Origin: UBA1672 sp033851915
GTDB taxonomy: Bacteria; Pseudomonadota; Alphaproteobacteria; Micavibrionales; Micavibrionaceae
Length of the DNA: 64,000 nt
Reading direction: 5' to 3'
Assembly (NCBI GenBank): GCA_033851915.1
Contig: JAWSVM010000003.1
Span: 545,559-609,558, forward strand
Shown here piece by piece: positions 1 through 9,460 of this stretch; the stretch's first letter is position 1, and each line of letters opens with the position of its first letter. The position numbers and the translations under genes are program-made. The notes beneath the pieces were generated by a model. The model was not told the DNA's origin and searched no databases. It was given only the letters and a program-made list of their open reading frames with translations.

Positions 1-105
1 ACACTTATTCCGGGGCATGGTGGCTTGCTTGACCGTATTGATTCAATGTTGCTCGGCGCTCCGGTTTATTTAATTCTGATTACGTTGCTATCTTATGTCT
101 TCTAA
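1..105 (+). CDS. cdsA: Phosphatidate cytidylyltransferase, C-terminal end (partial)
   Basis: The window opens inside a gene whose last 34 residues read through to a TAA at 103-105. They contain PGHGGLLDRIDS, which is the core of the CdsA family signature (HGG-x-x-DR-x-D), followed by a short hydrophobic tail. CdsA makes CDP-diacylglycerol from phosphatidic acid and CTP in the inner membrane. The stop overlaps the dxr start by 11 nt, which suggests translational coupling. cdsA directly before dxr and rseP is the usual alphaproteobacterial order. Only the end of the protein is visible, so nothing can be said of its start or promoter. Confidence 0.85.
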   Translation, partial: TLIPGHGGLLDRIDSMLLGAPVYLILITLLSYVF

Positions 106-1264
106 AAAGAAAATCACGATACTTGGTGTGACCGGATCTATTGGGCAGAGCACAATGGATGTAATTCTATCTGCCCCCGAGATGTTTGACGTGCAGGCCA
201 TCAGCGCCCATAGAAATGTTAGGCGTTTAGCCGAAGCCGCAATAAAATTACAAGCTAAACAGGCTATTATTGCGGATGAAACACAGGAATCCGCGTTACA
301 AAATTTATTAGAATCACATAATATTGAGGTTCTTACTGGTGCTAAAGCCATAGAAGAGGCGGCGCGGACACCTGTTGATTTGCTTATGGCGGCTATTATG
401 GGGTTTGCAGGGTTGCGCCCTATCTTACGTGCGTTAGAGCAAGGAACAAATGTTGCCATCGCGAATAAAGAACCGCTGGTTGCCGCGGGTGCGCTTATCA
501 TGGAAACCGCGCGAAAGAATAACGCAAAAATCATTCCTGTTGATAGTGAGCATAATGCGATATTTCAAGTGCTGGAGGAACATAACAGGCCAGCCATTGA
601 TAAAATCATCCTGACAGCATCGGGTGGCCCTTTCCTGAATTGGAGCGCAGAGGACATCGCCGCCGCAACGCCGGAGCAAGCAATTGCCCATCCAAACTGG
701 ACAATGGGCAAGAAAATCTCCGTAGACAGCGCAACAATGATGAATAAAGCTTTGGAGGTTATCGAGGCCGTACATCTGTTTAATATGCCGCCTGACATGA
801 TAGGGGTGTTGATCCACCCGCAATCGACAATCCATTCCATGGTGTCTTATATTGATGGTTCTATCCTCTCGCAAATGGGGGCGAGTGATATGCGTACACC
901 AATCGCTTACGCCCTTGCATGGCCGCAGCGCATGGACAGCGCAGGCAATAAGCTTGATCTGAAAACCTTATCCGAATTAACCTTTCAACAACCGGATTTT
1001 GAAAAGTTTCCTGCACTTAGCTATGCTTATAAATGTATAAAATTGGGGCAGGGTGCTTGTATTGCTCTGAACGCCGCGAATGAAGTTGCGGTTGATTTGT
1101 TTTTAAACGGTAAGATAGGGTTCTCCGATATTATGAAGAGCGTTGTCTATGCCGTTGATGAATTCTATCCGGAGATATCGACAATTACGCTAAAAACGGT
1201 TGAAGATATAGAAGAATTAGATAACACTGTGCGACAAGCTGTCGAACGCTATAATCAAGTATAA
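95..1264 (+). CDS. dxr: 1-deoxy-D-xylulose 5-phosphate reductoisomerase
   Basis: This enzyme converts DXP to 2-C-methyl-D-erythritol 4-phosphate with NADPH, the committed step of the MEP isoprenoid pathway, in the cytosol. At 389 aa it has the usual family length. Visible motifs are the nucleotide-binding GVTGSIG at about residues 11-17, ANKEPLV at 123-129, the metal ligands D150 and E152 in DSEHNAIFQ, the HPNWTMGKKISVDSATMMNK block at 199-218 with E221, and LNAANEVAV near residue 320. The ATG lies inside the cdsA reading frame and the hydrophilic N-terminus leads straight into the Rossmann strand, so this start is likely. It is followed 22 nt later by the first rseP copy. Two more MEP-pathway loci (ispDF, ispG) are in the window. 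Confidence 0.97.
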   Translation: MSSKKKITILGVTGSIGQSTMDVILSAPEMFDVQAISAHRNVRRLAEAAIKLQAKQAIIADETQESALQNLLESHNIEVLTGAKAIEEAARTPVDLLMAAIMGFAGLRPILRALEQGTNVAIANKEPLVAAGALIMETARKNNAKIIPVDSEHNAIFQVLEEHNRPAIDKIILTASGGPFLNWSAEDIAAATPEQAIAHPNWTMGKKISVDSATMMNKALEVIEAVHLFNMPPDMIGVLIHPQSTIHSMVSYIDGSILSQMGASDMRTPIAYALAWPQRMDSAGNKLDLKTLSELTFQQPDFEKFPALSYAYKCIKLGQGACIALNAANEVAVDLFLNGKIGFSDIMKSVVYAVDEFYPEISTITLKTVEDIEELDNTVRQAVERYNQV

Positions 1265-1286
1265 TTATAAGGGAATAAATTAAGCC

Positions 1287-2669
1287 ATGGATGTTTTGAG
1301 TCTTATTCAAGAAACTGGTCAGAATATATGGATTTACGGCGGGGCGTTTATCATCGTTCTAAGTATTCTCGTATTTGTACATGAGTGGGGGCATTATATC
1401 GTCGCGCGTATGTGTGGTGTGCATGTGAACATGTTCTCGATTGGCTTTGGTCGAGAGGTTTGGGGATTTAACGATAAATCTGGTACGCGGTGGAAACTGT
1501 CATTAATTCCTTTGGGCGGCTACGTACAGCTTTTTGGGGATACTGATCCGGCCAGTGCGGGGCACAGTGATTCCGTTGAGGGTGAGGACGGTGAAGTCCG
1601 TGAAATGACGCAAGCGGAAAAAGAAATGGCTTTCTTCACGAAACCATTATGGCAACGTGCAGCTGTTGTCTTTGCTGGACCTGCGATTAACTATATTTTT
1701 GCAATCATCTTGTTGACTGGCCTATATGTCGCACATGGTAAGCCTGTCTCACCGCCAACTGCCGCCGCCATTATCGGGGGAAGCAGTGCAGATAAGCATG
1801 GCTTTATGCCGCATGATATTATTATTTCCGTTGATGGTAAGCGTATAGATTCCTTTGGTGATATCCGTCGTGAAATGATGGTGGCTTTGGATGAAGAAAG
1901 ACATTTTGTTATCCAACGTGGGGATGAACGTGTCGATATACATGCAAGACCGGAACGTCTGGCAATAGAGGATCGCTTTGGTTTTAAAAGCTCTATTGGT
2001 CTTCTGGGCTTAATCAGCGCAGAGCAAGGCATCTTGATCAGCAGGGTTACACATGTGAACGGTGTTGCCGTTGATAGCCCCGAAGCGGCTTTGATCGAAA
2101 TTGAAAACCGCTTGGATACGACCTTCATGATTAGCATGAAGCGCGGTGACGATACGCAGAACTTAACTATCAGCCCCGTTTCCAGCATGAACCAACATTT
2201 GGGAACTGCGCCAAGTGTGGAAGAAGAGGCGCTCTATCTTTCCAACTTGCCAGCCAAGACATATTCCGCTCATACCGTGATGACCGCAATACAAGCGGCT
2301 GTCAACGAAACATACGTTATGACCCGCAGCTCTTTAGAAGCATTATGGCAGATGGTTGTTGGCGTTAGAAGCGCGACAGAGCTTGGTGGTATTATTCGCA
2401 TTGGCGCAATCGCTGGTGAGATGGCGCAACAAGGTCTTGTTCCGTTGATTTTGCTTATGGCCCTGCTGTCTATTAATCTGGGGTTTATCAATCTGTTGCC
2501 CATTCCGATGCTCGATGGTGGGCATCTGTTGTTTTATTTCTTCGAAGCTGTGTTAGGCAAACCCGTGCCGGAACAATTCCAGGAATACGCATTCAGGGCG
2601 GGGTTTGTGTTCTTAATTGGTTTGATGGCCTTTGCAAACTTAAATGATCTCTATCAATTGCTGATATAG
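1287..2669 (+). CDS. rseP: RseP-type site-2 zinc metalloprotease, copy 1
   Basis: An intramembrane zinc protease of the M50/RseP family, which in characterised bacteria cleaves anti-sigma factors and leftover signal peptides in the inner membrane. The zinc motif HEWGH is at residues 32-36 within the first membrane helix. It is followed by the PLGGYVQLFGD loop, a PDZ-like region around residues 150-230 (SADKHGFMPHDIIISVDGKRI), and a C-terminal membrane segment with LLPIPMLDGGHL near residue 405 that carries the third zinc ligand. At 460 aa it is longer than most family members. All catalytic residues are intact, so it should be active. It sits between dxr and a second, similar protease, 27 nt apart. 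The symbol is given by position and family; which copy is the functional RseP is unknown. Confidence 0.93.
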   Translation: MDVLSLIQETGQNIWIYGGAFIIVLSILVFVHEWGHYIVARMCGVHVNMFSIGFGREVWGFNDKSGTRWKLSLIPLGGYVQLFGDTDPASAGHSDSVEGEDGEVREMTQAEKEMAFFTKPLWQRAAVVFAGPAINYIFAIILLTGLYVAHGKPVSPPTAAAIIGGSSADKHGFMPHDIIISVDGKRIDSFGDIRREMMVALDEERHFVIQRGDERVDIHARPERLAIEDRFGFKSSIGLLGLISAEQGILISRVTHVNGVAVDSPEAALIEIENRLDTTFMISMKRGDDTQNLTISPVSSMNQHLGTAPSVEEEALYLSNLPAKTYSAHTVMTAIQAAVNETYVMTRSSLEALWQMVVGVRSATELGGIIRIGAIAGEMAQQGLVPLILLMALLSINLGFINLLPIPMLDGGHLLFYFFEAVLGKPVPEQFQEYAFRAGFVFLIGLMAFANLNDLYQLLI

Positions 2670-2696
2670 TTTAAATATAAGCCTTTAGGACGATTT

Positions 2697-4097
2697 ATGG
2701 ATCCGGTATTACTTCTTACTCAAAATGCTGCAGAAAACGTGTTTTTCTATGGTTTTATGTTTGTGGTAACACTCGCCGTTGTAATCATTGTTCATGAGTT
2801 CGGGCATTATTGGGCAGCGCGAAAATGCGGCGTCCATGTTGAACAATTCTCATTTGGCTTTGGTAAGGAACTATTCGGCTTTGGCGGTGGTGATTTTAAG
2901 ACGCGGTGGTCATTCTGCCTTTTTCCTCTTGGCGGCTATGTTAAGTTGTTTGGTGATGTTGATGTAAATGATCCGATCGTTTGGGATCATAAAAACGATT
3001 GCACACGTACACTAAGCGAAGAAGAGCTCAAGCATGCATTTTGCACCAAGTCCGTTTGGCAGCGCATTTTTATTGTTGCGGCGGGGCCTTCTATTAATTT
3101 TCTTCTGGCGTTCACCATCTTTCTCCTGGTTTTTGCAACATATGGGCAACGCTCAAAACCTTTAATTATTAATGGTTTAGCTGTTGATTCTCCGGCCTAT
3201 GTCGCTGGTATTAAAACGGGCGATGTTTTTACCGAGATGGACGGAAAGAAAATCCGTCGTTTGGAGGATGTCTACGATCTGACATGGTATGAACTTCCGC
3301 CGAAGCCGCATGAATATACGATATTACGCGGCGATCAGGTTGTGAATATAGGCTTTACGGCGCGGCATATCGAATACATAAACAAAAAAGGTGTGGCAAA
3401 AAGTCATGGGCAAACCGGAATGATCCGTTTGAATGCCATAAAGTTTGAGGAGATAGTGTCTGTTGAAGGCGTACCAACAGAAGATCAGCCGGATAAAACC
3501 AGAGAATTACTTTTAAAAAGCATGGATCGGGATATCTTGATTGGATTACCCTTTAAAAAGGATCGGATTGATGATTACATTATCCATATTCCTTCTGCTG
3601 TGAATGACCACTTAAGCGATCCGGATCATGAATATTATAATCGCGTGTTGCTTTCCGATCCTGATAACCAATACTTTTTGCGCTTAAGTCCCCTAGAGGC
3701 TTGCGGGCGTTCACTGTTTTTGATTCAGAAAATCATGGTTGATGGTTATAAATTGATTAGCGTTGCCCATAAAGGCCTGACGGATGAGCCGCTTCTCGGC
3801 GGTATCGGTAAAATAAGCCAGCATACAGCAAGAGCTGCAAAAGCAGGCTTTTATGACTACATTATGTTTGTTGCGGGGTTCTCGCTGATGATTGCGGTTA
3901 TGAACCTGTTGCCCATTCCTGTGCTTGATGGTGGCTTCTTGATATTTCTGGCTTATGAGGTGATCAGAGGAAAACCCGTTCCTATGCGTGTGCAAAACAT
4001 CGCAATGATAATAGGACTGGTAATTCTTGGGGGAATCATGATAATTGCAAACGTTAGTGACTTGATTTCTATGTTAACTGATATAGAATCAAAATAA
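2697..4097 (+). CDS. RseP-type site-2 zinc metalloprotease, copy 2
   Basis: A second M50/RseP-like protease directly downstream of the first. HEFGHYWAARKCGVHVEQFS starts at residue 33 and holds the HExxH zinc site. PLGGYVKLFGDVDV, a PDZ-like stretch near residues 150-205 (SPAYVAGIKTGDVFTEMDGKKI) and NLLPIPVLDGGF near residue 405 follow in the same order as in copy 1. The two proteins share these blocks but differ widely between them, so this is an old tandem duplication or an acquired paralogue, not a recent copy. At 466 aa it is full length, and 25 nt separate it from bamA. Both copies keep HExxH and LDG, so neither looks decayed. The substrate is unknown. Confidence 0.92.
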   Translation: MDPVLLLTQNAAENVFFYGFMFVVTLAVVIIVHEFGHYWAARKCGVHVEQFSFGFGKELFGFGGGDFKTRWSFCLFPLGGYVKLFGDVDVNDPIVWDHKNDCTRTLSEEELKHAFCTKSVWQRIFIVAAGPSINFLLAFTIFLLVFATYGQRSKPLIINGLAVDSPAYVAGIKTGDVFTEMDGKKIRRLEDVYDLTWYELPPKPHEYTILRGDQVVNIGFTARHIEYINKKGVAKSHGQTGMIRLNAIKFEEIVSVEGVPTEDQPDKTRELLLKSMDRDILIGLPFKKDRIDDYIIHIPSAVNDHLSDPDHEYYNRVLLSDPDNQYFLRLSPLEACGRSLFLIQKIMVDGYKLISVAHKGLTDEPLLGGIGKISQHTARAAKAGFYDYIMFVAGFSLMIAVMNLLPIPVLDGGFLIFLAYEVIRGKPVPMRVQNIAMIIGLVILGGIMIIANVSDLISMLTDIESK

Positions 4098-4122
4098 GAA
4101 TTTTATTAAAAACAGGCTCATC

Positions 4123-6405
4123 ATGAAATTTTCAATACATCCTAAATTATGTGCTCTTCGTTCTGCTGTGATAATGGCGGGGCTTATTATGCCAGCGAAT
4201 GTTTACGCCGCGCAAATGGTCAAAAAAATTGAAATCTCGGGTGTGCAGAGAATTGAAGAATCAACCATTGCATCTTACATGGATCTAAAAGTAGGCGACC
4301 CCGTAGACAACACTGCGACGGATAGAGCGTTAAAAAGCTTGTTCTCCACAGGTTTATTCGCCGATGTTAAAGTTCAGCAATCCAATGGTATTGTCTCGGT
4401 TCAGGTCGTTGAAAACCCAGTGATTAATGTTATCCGTTTTGAAGGAAATGACGCTATTAATGATTCAGAGCTTCTGGCCGAGGTTCAGTTGCGTCAAAGA
4501 CAAGTGTTTACCCGTTCTAAAGTCCAATCGGATGTAAGCCGTCTTTATCAGGTATACAGAAGGCAGGGGCGTTTCTCTGTTCTGATCCAACCGCAAATCA
4601 TACAGTTGGATCAAAACCGCGTGAATCTTGTGTTTGAAATACATGAGGGCGGCGTTACGGATGTTAAAAGTATAAAGTTTATTGGTAATAAGAATTACAG
4701 CGACGGAAAACTTCGCAGTATTGTCAGCACGAAAGAAAGTGCATGGTATAAGTTCTTATCCAGCAATGATCGCTTTGATGCGGATCGCTTATCCTATGAC
4801 CAAGAGCTTTTAAGAAAATTCTATGAATCGCAGGGCTATGCGGATTTTAACATTCTATCCTCTGTTGCCGAGCTTTCAAATGATAAGGACAGCTTTTTCA
4901 TAACCTTCACGGTGGAAGAAGGCAGACGCTATAAATTTGCCGGAACAGAAATTTTGGCTAGTATCCCGAATTTTGATGAAACAATTTTAAATGATTCTAT
5001 AACGTTTGATGCGGATGATTGGTATGACGCCGATGAAGTTAAATTAAGTGTTCAGAAGATGACTGACCAGCTTGGCGATCTTCAATATGCATTTGTTGAT
5101 ATACGTCCGGACATTAGAAAAGATCGCGAGAATCAAACCATAACAGTTGTGTTTGCGATCAGTGAAACACCGCGTGTGTTTGTGGAGCGTATTAACGTTA
5201 ACGGGAATATCCGTACTCTGGATAAAGTCCTACGTAGAGAGCTGGAAGTGGTTGAGGGCGACCCCTTTAATCGTTCCAAGATTGCGAAGTCCGAGCAAAA
5301 CATTAAAAATCTTAATTTCTTTGAGAAAGTAAACTTAAGAGTTTCTCAAGGCTCCGCCCCTGATAAAACCGTCATTGATATTGATGTGCAGGAAAAATCA
5401 ACGGGCGAGTTATCCATCGGTGCTGGTTTTTCATCATCTGACGGGCCTTTAGCTGATCTTCGCATCAGAGAGCGTAACTTGTTAGGGAAAGGGCAAGACT
5501 TGTTAGTGTCCACTGTTCTTGCCGGTGAGAAAAGCCAAATCAATCTTTCTTTCACAGAGCCATATTTCCTTGGACGCGATATTTCCGCAGGAATTGATTT
5601 ATTTCACGTGACCCGTGATTTGCAAGACGAGAGTTCATACGATCAAAAACGTTCGGGGGGAGGGCTGCGTATTGGTTATCCTCTGTCTGAACATTGGAGA
5701 CAGACCGTTCGCTATAATATCACGCGTAATGAAATTACGGATGTTGGCAGTAATGCGTCACGTTTCATTAAAGATCAAGAAGGGCAACGCACAACCCTCG
5801 CTCTTTCACAGCGTCTATTCTATGATACGCGTGACAGCTCCATCCTAACCACAAGTGGTATGACATATTGGCTTGATACTGAAATTGCAGGTTTGGGAGG
5901 CGACGCTAAATATGTCTCTGCTAAAACTGGAGCATCCTACTTCCGTCCATTGGCAGATCAGTGGAATGTTAATATATTGGCAGAAGTCGGTGGTATTCAA
6001 GCCTATGGTGACGCTGATGTTGAAATTAATGAACGTTATTTCTTGGGTGGATCGACGCTTCGTGGGTTCGAAAGATCAGGTGTTGGTCCGCGTGACACTG
6101 ACACGAATGATTCCCTTGGTGGAAATTATTTCTATCGCGGAAGTATTGAAACATCATTCCCTCTTGGATTACCAAAAGAGCTTGGCATAAAAGGGCATGC
6201 ATTCAGTGATTTTGGATCGCTTTGGGATATTGATGAATCTGGGGCGGATATTTCAGAAGAAAACTCCCTCCGTGCGACGGCTGGACTTGGCTTGTCATGG
6301 AAATCACCATTTGGCCCCATACGTATGGACTTTGCAATTCCATATCTGAAAGAAGACTTCGATGAAGAAGAAAATTTCAGGTTTGATTTTGGCACTCGTT
6401 TTTAA
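4123..6405 (+). CDS. bamA: Outer-membrane protein assembly factor BamA
   Basis: Core of the BAM machine that folds and inserts beta-barrel proteins into the outer membrane. At 760 aa it matches the family. A signal peptide ends near residue 29 (ANVYAAQ). Successive POTRA domains run to about residue 400, the first beginning VKKIEISGVQRIEEST. The rest is the surface-antigen barrel, with the conserved LRGF motif of loop 6 near residue 645 and a final beta strand ending in the aromatic F (RFDFGTRF) typical of a BAM substrate. It lies between the rseP pair and skp, its chaperone partner, as in most Proteobacteria. Confidence 0.96.
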   Translation: MKFSIHPKLCALRSAVIMAGLIMPANVYAAQMVKKIEISGVQRIEESTIASYMDLKVGDPVDNTATDRALKSLFSTGLFADVKVQQSNGIVSVQVVENPVINVIRFEGNDAINDSELLAEVQLRQRQVFTRSKVQSDVSRLYQVYRRQGRFSVLIQPQIIQLDQNRVNLVFEIHEGGVTDVKSIKFIGNKNYSDGKLRSIVSTKESAWYKFLSSNDRFDADRLSYDQELLRKFYESQGYADFNILSSVAELSNDKDSFFITFTVEEGRRYKFAGTEILASIPNFDETILNDSITFDADDWYDADEVKLSVQKMTDQLGDLQYAFVDIRPDIRKDRENQTITVVFAISETPRVFVERINVNGNIRTLDKVLRRELEVVEGDPFNRSKIAKSEQNIKNLNFFEKVNLRVSQGSAPDKTVIDIDVQEKSTGELSIGAGFSSSDGPLADLRIRERNLLGKGQDLLVSTVLAGEKSQINLSFTEPYFLGRDISAGIDLFHVTRDLQDESSYDQKRSGGGLRIGYPLSEHWRQTVRYNITRNEITDVGSNASRFIKDQEGQRTTLALSQRLFYDTRDSSILTTSGMTYWLDTEIAGLGGDAKYVSAKTGASYFRPLADQWNVNILAEVGGIQAYGDADVEINERYFLGGSTLRGFERSGVGPRDTDTNDSLGGNYFYRGSIETSFPLGLPKELGIKGHAFSDFGSLWDIDESGADISEENSLRATAGLGLSWKSPFGPIRMDFAIPYLKEDFDEEENFRFDFGTRF

Positions 6406-6453
6406 TAGAGTTGCTAGCAATAATATATATATTTAAAAAAATAGGGATTTAGT

Positions 6454-6996
6454 ATGAAGTTTGGTTATGTACGAACTATGTTTTTCGTGGTTGCTGCGGT
6501 GTTGTGTATGTCTTCTACGCATGCTTATGCGGAAGTTAGTATTGCTGTTGTTGATATAGATATGGTTATTGTAGAATCTAAAGCTGCAAAATCGATACAA
6601 AAGCAAATTGCGGAGAAACGTAAAACTTTTCTTGCAGAAATTAAAACAGCAGAAGATAAACTTCGTGCCGAACAGAAGGCTTTGGAAAAACAGCGTGGTG
6701 AATTATCAAAAGAGGCGCTTCTTAAGAAAGTCCAAGAATTTGAAAGTCGCCGCATAACAGCGCGTAGCACTATTCAAAGCAAGAAGCAAAAGCTGGAAAA
6801 GGCTTATGTAACCGCGATGAATTTACTGACCAAATCAATTTACGAAGTGTGCCAAAAAGTTGCAGCGGAAGATAAAATTGATTTGATTATCACACGCCAA
6901 AATATTGTAGTGGGCAGTATGTCTTTGGATATAACCAAGACGGTGATGGAGCGATTGAATAAAAAATTGCCTACATTGTCCCTTAAAGTAAAATAG
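6454..6996 (+). CDS. skp: Periplasmic chaperone Skp/OmpH family
   Basis: Skp trimers hold unfolded outer-membrane proteins in the periplasm on their way to BamA. The 180 aa protein has a clear signal peptide (hydrophobic residues 8-20, cleavage after AYA near residue 26). The mature start VSIAVVDIDMVI is the Skp body strand. A long charged coiled-coil region (about residues 45-125, rich in K, E, Q and R) forms the tentacles, and the body strand DLIITRQNIVVGS returns near the end. Its position between bamA and lpxD is the classic one. Sequence conservation in this family is low, so the call rests on the architecture and neighbours together. Confidence 0.9.
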   Translation: MKFGYVRTMFFVVAAVLCMSSTHAYAEVSIAVVDIDMVIVESKAAKSIQKQIAEKRKTFLAEIKTAEDKLRAEQKALEKQRGELSKEALLKKVQEFESRRITARSTIQSKKQKLEKAYVTAMNLLTKSIYEVCQKVAAEDKIDLIITRQNIVVGSMSLDITKTVMERLNKKLPTLSLKVK

Positions 6997-7007
6997 ATTA
7001 TACGCAA

Positions 7008-8039
7008 ATGGCTGATCCTCGTTTTTTCAAAAAATCCAAGGGCTTTTCTATTTCTGAAATAGCAAAGATATCCGAGTGTGCCTTTTCCGATTCTGTTGAT
7101 CCTAATTTTATTTTGGATGATGTTGCACCATTGCATAATGCAGAAAAAAACCATCTCTCCTTTCTGGATAATGTGAAATATAAAGATGATTTTTTAGGCA
7201 CAAAGGCTGGTGCGTGTTTTATTTCTCCTGCGATGGAGGAATTTGCCCCTGCGGATACGATTTGTCTTATCACTCCAACGCCATATAAAGCTTATGCCTT
7301 GGCAGCACAGGCTTTTTATCCGGAAGAATATCCAGCAGATAGTGCTTATATTGCCGATACGGCGGTTATTGATGAAACTGCAGAGATTGGTACATCTGTT
7401 GCAATTGGCCATCACGTTACAATCGGTAAGAATGTATTGATTGGCGAGCATACACGCATTGAATCCAATACGGTTATTGAAGATAATGTTCAAATTGGTG
7501 CGCATTGCCGCATCGGCAGTAATGTAACCGTATCTCATGCACTGATTGCGGATCATGTGCGTTTATACCCCGGTGTTCGTATTGGTCAAGATGGCTTTGG
7601 CTTTGCAATTTCGCCGACAGGGCATGTAAAGGTGCCGCAATTAGGGCGCGTTATTTTGGAAGACCATGTTGAAATAGGAGCCAATACAACAATAGACCGC
7701 GGCGCAGGGCCTGATACGGTTATCGGGCAAGGCACATGGATTGATAACCTTGTGCAAATTGGCCACAATGTAACAATAGGTCGTGGTTGCGTTATTGTGG
7801 CGCAGGTTGGTATATCAGGTTCAGCAAAGATAGAAGACTATGTTGCAATCGGTGGGCAAGTCGGCATAGCAGGGCATATAACACTTGGAATGGGGGCGCG
7901 AATTGGCGCACAGGCCGGTGTAATTTCGGATGTTCCAAGCGGCCAAGAATATCTGGGATCTCCTGCATTCCCCAAATCACAATTCTTCAGACAGGTTGCG
8001 GCGTTAAATCGCTTGATTAAGAAGAAAAAACACGATTAA
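7008..8039 (+). CDS. lpxD: UDP-3-O-(3-hydroxyacyl)glucosamine N-acyltransferase
   Basis: Third step of lipid A synthesis: it adds a second hydroxyacyl chain, from acyl-ACP, to the 2-amino group of UDP-3-O-acylglucosamine. At 343 aa it is of normal length. An N-terminal uridine-binding domain (residues 1-105) precedes a left-handed beta helix built of hexapeptide repeats such as IGTSVAIGHHVTIGKNVLIG. The conserved block GQDGFGFA at 193-200 and the catalytic histidine in QIGHNVTIG (about H253) are present. It starts 11 nt after skp and is followed by fabZ, so it is probably transcribed with bamA-skp. Confidence 0.96.
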   Translation: MADPRFFKKSKGFSISEIAKISECAFSDSVDPNFILDDVAPLHNAEKNHLSFLDNVKYKDDFLGTKAGACFISPAMEEFAPADTICLITPTPYKAYALAAQAFYPEEYPADSAYIADTAVIDETAEIGTSVAIGHHVTIGKNVLIGEHTRIESNTVIEDNVQIGAHCRIGSNVTVSHALIADHVRLYPGVRIGQDGFGFAISPTGHVKVPQLGRVILEDHVEIGANTTIDRGAGPDTVIGQGTWIDNLVQIGHNVTIGRGCVIVAQVGISGSAKIEDYVAIGGQVGIAGHITLGMGARIGAQAGVISDVPSGQEYLGSPAFPKSQFFRQVAALNRLIKKKKHD

Positions 8040-8082
8040 CTGCGGTTATTATGCGCGATATACAAAAATAGAAGGTGTAAAG

Positions 8083-8550
8083 ATGAGCGAAGACAACAAA
8101 ACCCAAATTGATATCAATGGAATCATGGATATGATCCCACATCGTTATCCTATGTTGTTAATTGATCGCATTCTTGAGCTAACGCCGGGAGAAAGTGCAA
8201 TAAGCCTTAAAAATGTTACAATGAACGAGCCGCATTTTACAGGTCATTTCCCCGGATTTCCTGTAATGCCTGGTGTATTGATTATTGAGGCAATGGCACA
8301 GACTGCGGCTTTGGTTGTTGTGGATTTTCTTGGTAAAGAAGCCGAAGGAAAGGTTGTGTATTTCATGACGATAGACAATGCCCGTTTCCGCCGTCCAGTC
8401 ACACCAGGCGATAGTATGCATGTGCATGTTGAAAAAATACAATCACGTGGCCCTGTTTGGAAGTTTAAAGGTGTGGCGACTGTTGATGGTAAAGTTTGCG
8501 CCGAGGCAAAGTTCAGTGCGATGATTACAGAAACAGAATCTACAGTTTAA
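8083..8550 (+). CDS. fabZ: 3-hydroxyacyl-[acyl-carrier-protein] dehydratase
   Basis: It dehydrates 3-hydroxyacyl-ACP in the fatty acid elongation cycle, competing with LpxA/LpxD for the hydroxyacyl-ACP pool. At 155 aa it is a typical hot-dog fold protein. IPHRYPMLLIDRI at 18-30, the catalytic histidine in HFTGHFPGFPVMPG (H55) and the catalytic glutamate in LIIEAMAQ (E69) are all visible. An AAGGTG-like ribosome site lies about 5 nt upstream of the ATG. It stands between lpxD and lpxA as in most Gram-negative bacteria. The 115 nt to lpxA are wider than the other gaps in this cluster and could hold a secondary promoter, but I see no convincing one. Confidence 0.96.
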   Translation: MSEDNKTQIDINGIMDMIPHRYPMLLIDRILELTPGESAISLKNVTMNEPHFTGHFPGFPVMPGVLIIEAMAQTAALVVVDFLGKEAEGKVVYFMTIDNARFRRPVTPGDSMHVHVEKIQSRGPVWKFKGVATVDGKVCAEAKFSAMITETESTV

Positions 8551-8665
8551 TAGATATCCTGTAAGCCTGAAATTTTTCGTAACAAAGCGTGATTTGTTCT
8601 TTCACGTAAATATATTATTATGGTTAAATATAAAGAGATAACCACCTAACCTTCAAAGATATTCC

Positions 8666-9460
8666 ATGCCTTCACAAATTCACTCAACTGCAATTATTCA
8701 TGATGGCGTCAAAATTGGCGACAATGTTGAAATTGGCCCTTATTGCATCGTCGGAGAAAATGTCAGTTTGGCTGACAATGTCACACTCCGCTCTCATGTG
8801 CATATAGAGGGGCTGACATCCGTTGGCGAGGGGACACAAATTTTCCCTTTTGCATCTTTAGGCACACCGCCGCAAGATTTGAAGTTTGCCGGTGAGAAAA
8901 CCAAACTTGTCATTGGCAAGAACAATACTATTCGAGAGCACGTTACCATGAACCCCGGCACGAAACACGGGGCGATGGAAACGGTTATTGGTGATAATTG
9001 CCTGTTCATGATGGCGGCGCATGTCGCACATGATTGTATTGTGGGCGATAACGTCATTATGGCGAATAACGCGACAATTGCCGGACATGTTGTCGTTGGT
9101 AACTTTGTCGTTATTGGTGGTCTCTCAGCGGTGCATCAATTCGCCCGTATAGGCGATCATGCAATTATTGGCGGTATGTCAGGCGTTGAAAACGATGTTA
9201 TTCCTTATGGTCGTGTAAAGGGAGAGCGTGCGGCTCTTGCAGGGCTAAACTTAATTGGTCTGGAGCGTCGCGGCTTTGAAAAGGCTGAAATAAGACAGCT
9301 TCAACGCGCGTTTAATCAGTTATTCGGTGATGAAGGGACGTTGGAGCAGCGCCTTGATATGGTTTCCACAGATTTCTCCGATGATAAATTGATCATGTCG
9401 ATTGTCGACTTTGCCCGTGCAAAAAGTAATTTTCCGTTATGCCAGCCACGCAAGAAATAA
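8666..9460 (+). CDS. lpxA: UDP-N-acetylglucosamine O-acyltransferase
   Basis: First step of lipid A synthesis: transfer of a 3-hydroxyacyl chain from ACP to the 3-OH of UDP-GlcNAc. At 264 aa it shows the left-handed beta helix of hexapeptide repeats (for example VKIGDNVEIGPYCIVGENV near residues 15-33). The catalytic histidine is in AHDCIVGDNV (H122), and GRVKGERAALAGLNLIGLER leads into the helical C-terminal domain. The coding end overlaps lpxI by 22 nt, which points to coupled translation. Confidence 0.96.
   Translation: MPSQIHSTAIIHDGVKIGDNVEIGPYCIVGENVSLADNVTLRSHVHIEGLTSVGEGTQIFPFASLGTPPQDLKFAGEKTKLVIGKNNTIREHVTMNPGTKHGAMETVIGDNCLFMMAAHVAHDCIVGDNVIMANNATIAGHVVVGNFVVIGGLSAVHQFARIGDHAIIGGMSGVENDVIPYGRVKGERAALAGLNLIGLERRGFEKAEIRQLQRAFNQLFGDEGTLEQRLDMVSTDFSDDKLIMSIVDFARAKSNFPLCQPRKK

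Noticed and set aside
8550..8666. Promoter or small gene in the fabZ-lpxA gap
   Set aside because: Only a weak hairpin (CGTGA / TCACG) and AT-rich DNA are seen; no boxes with correct spacing.
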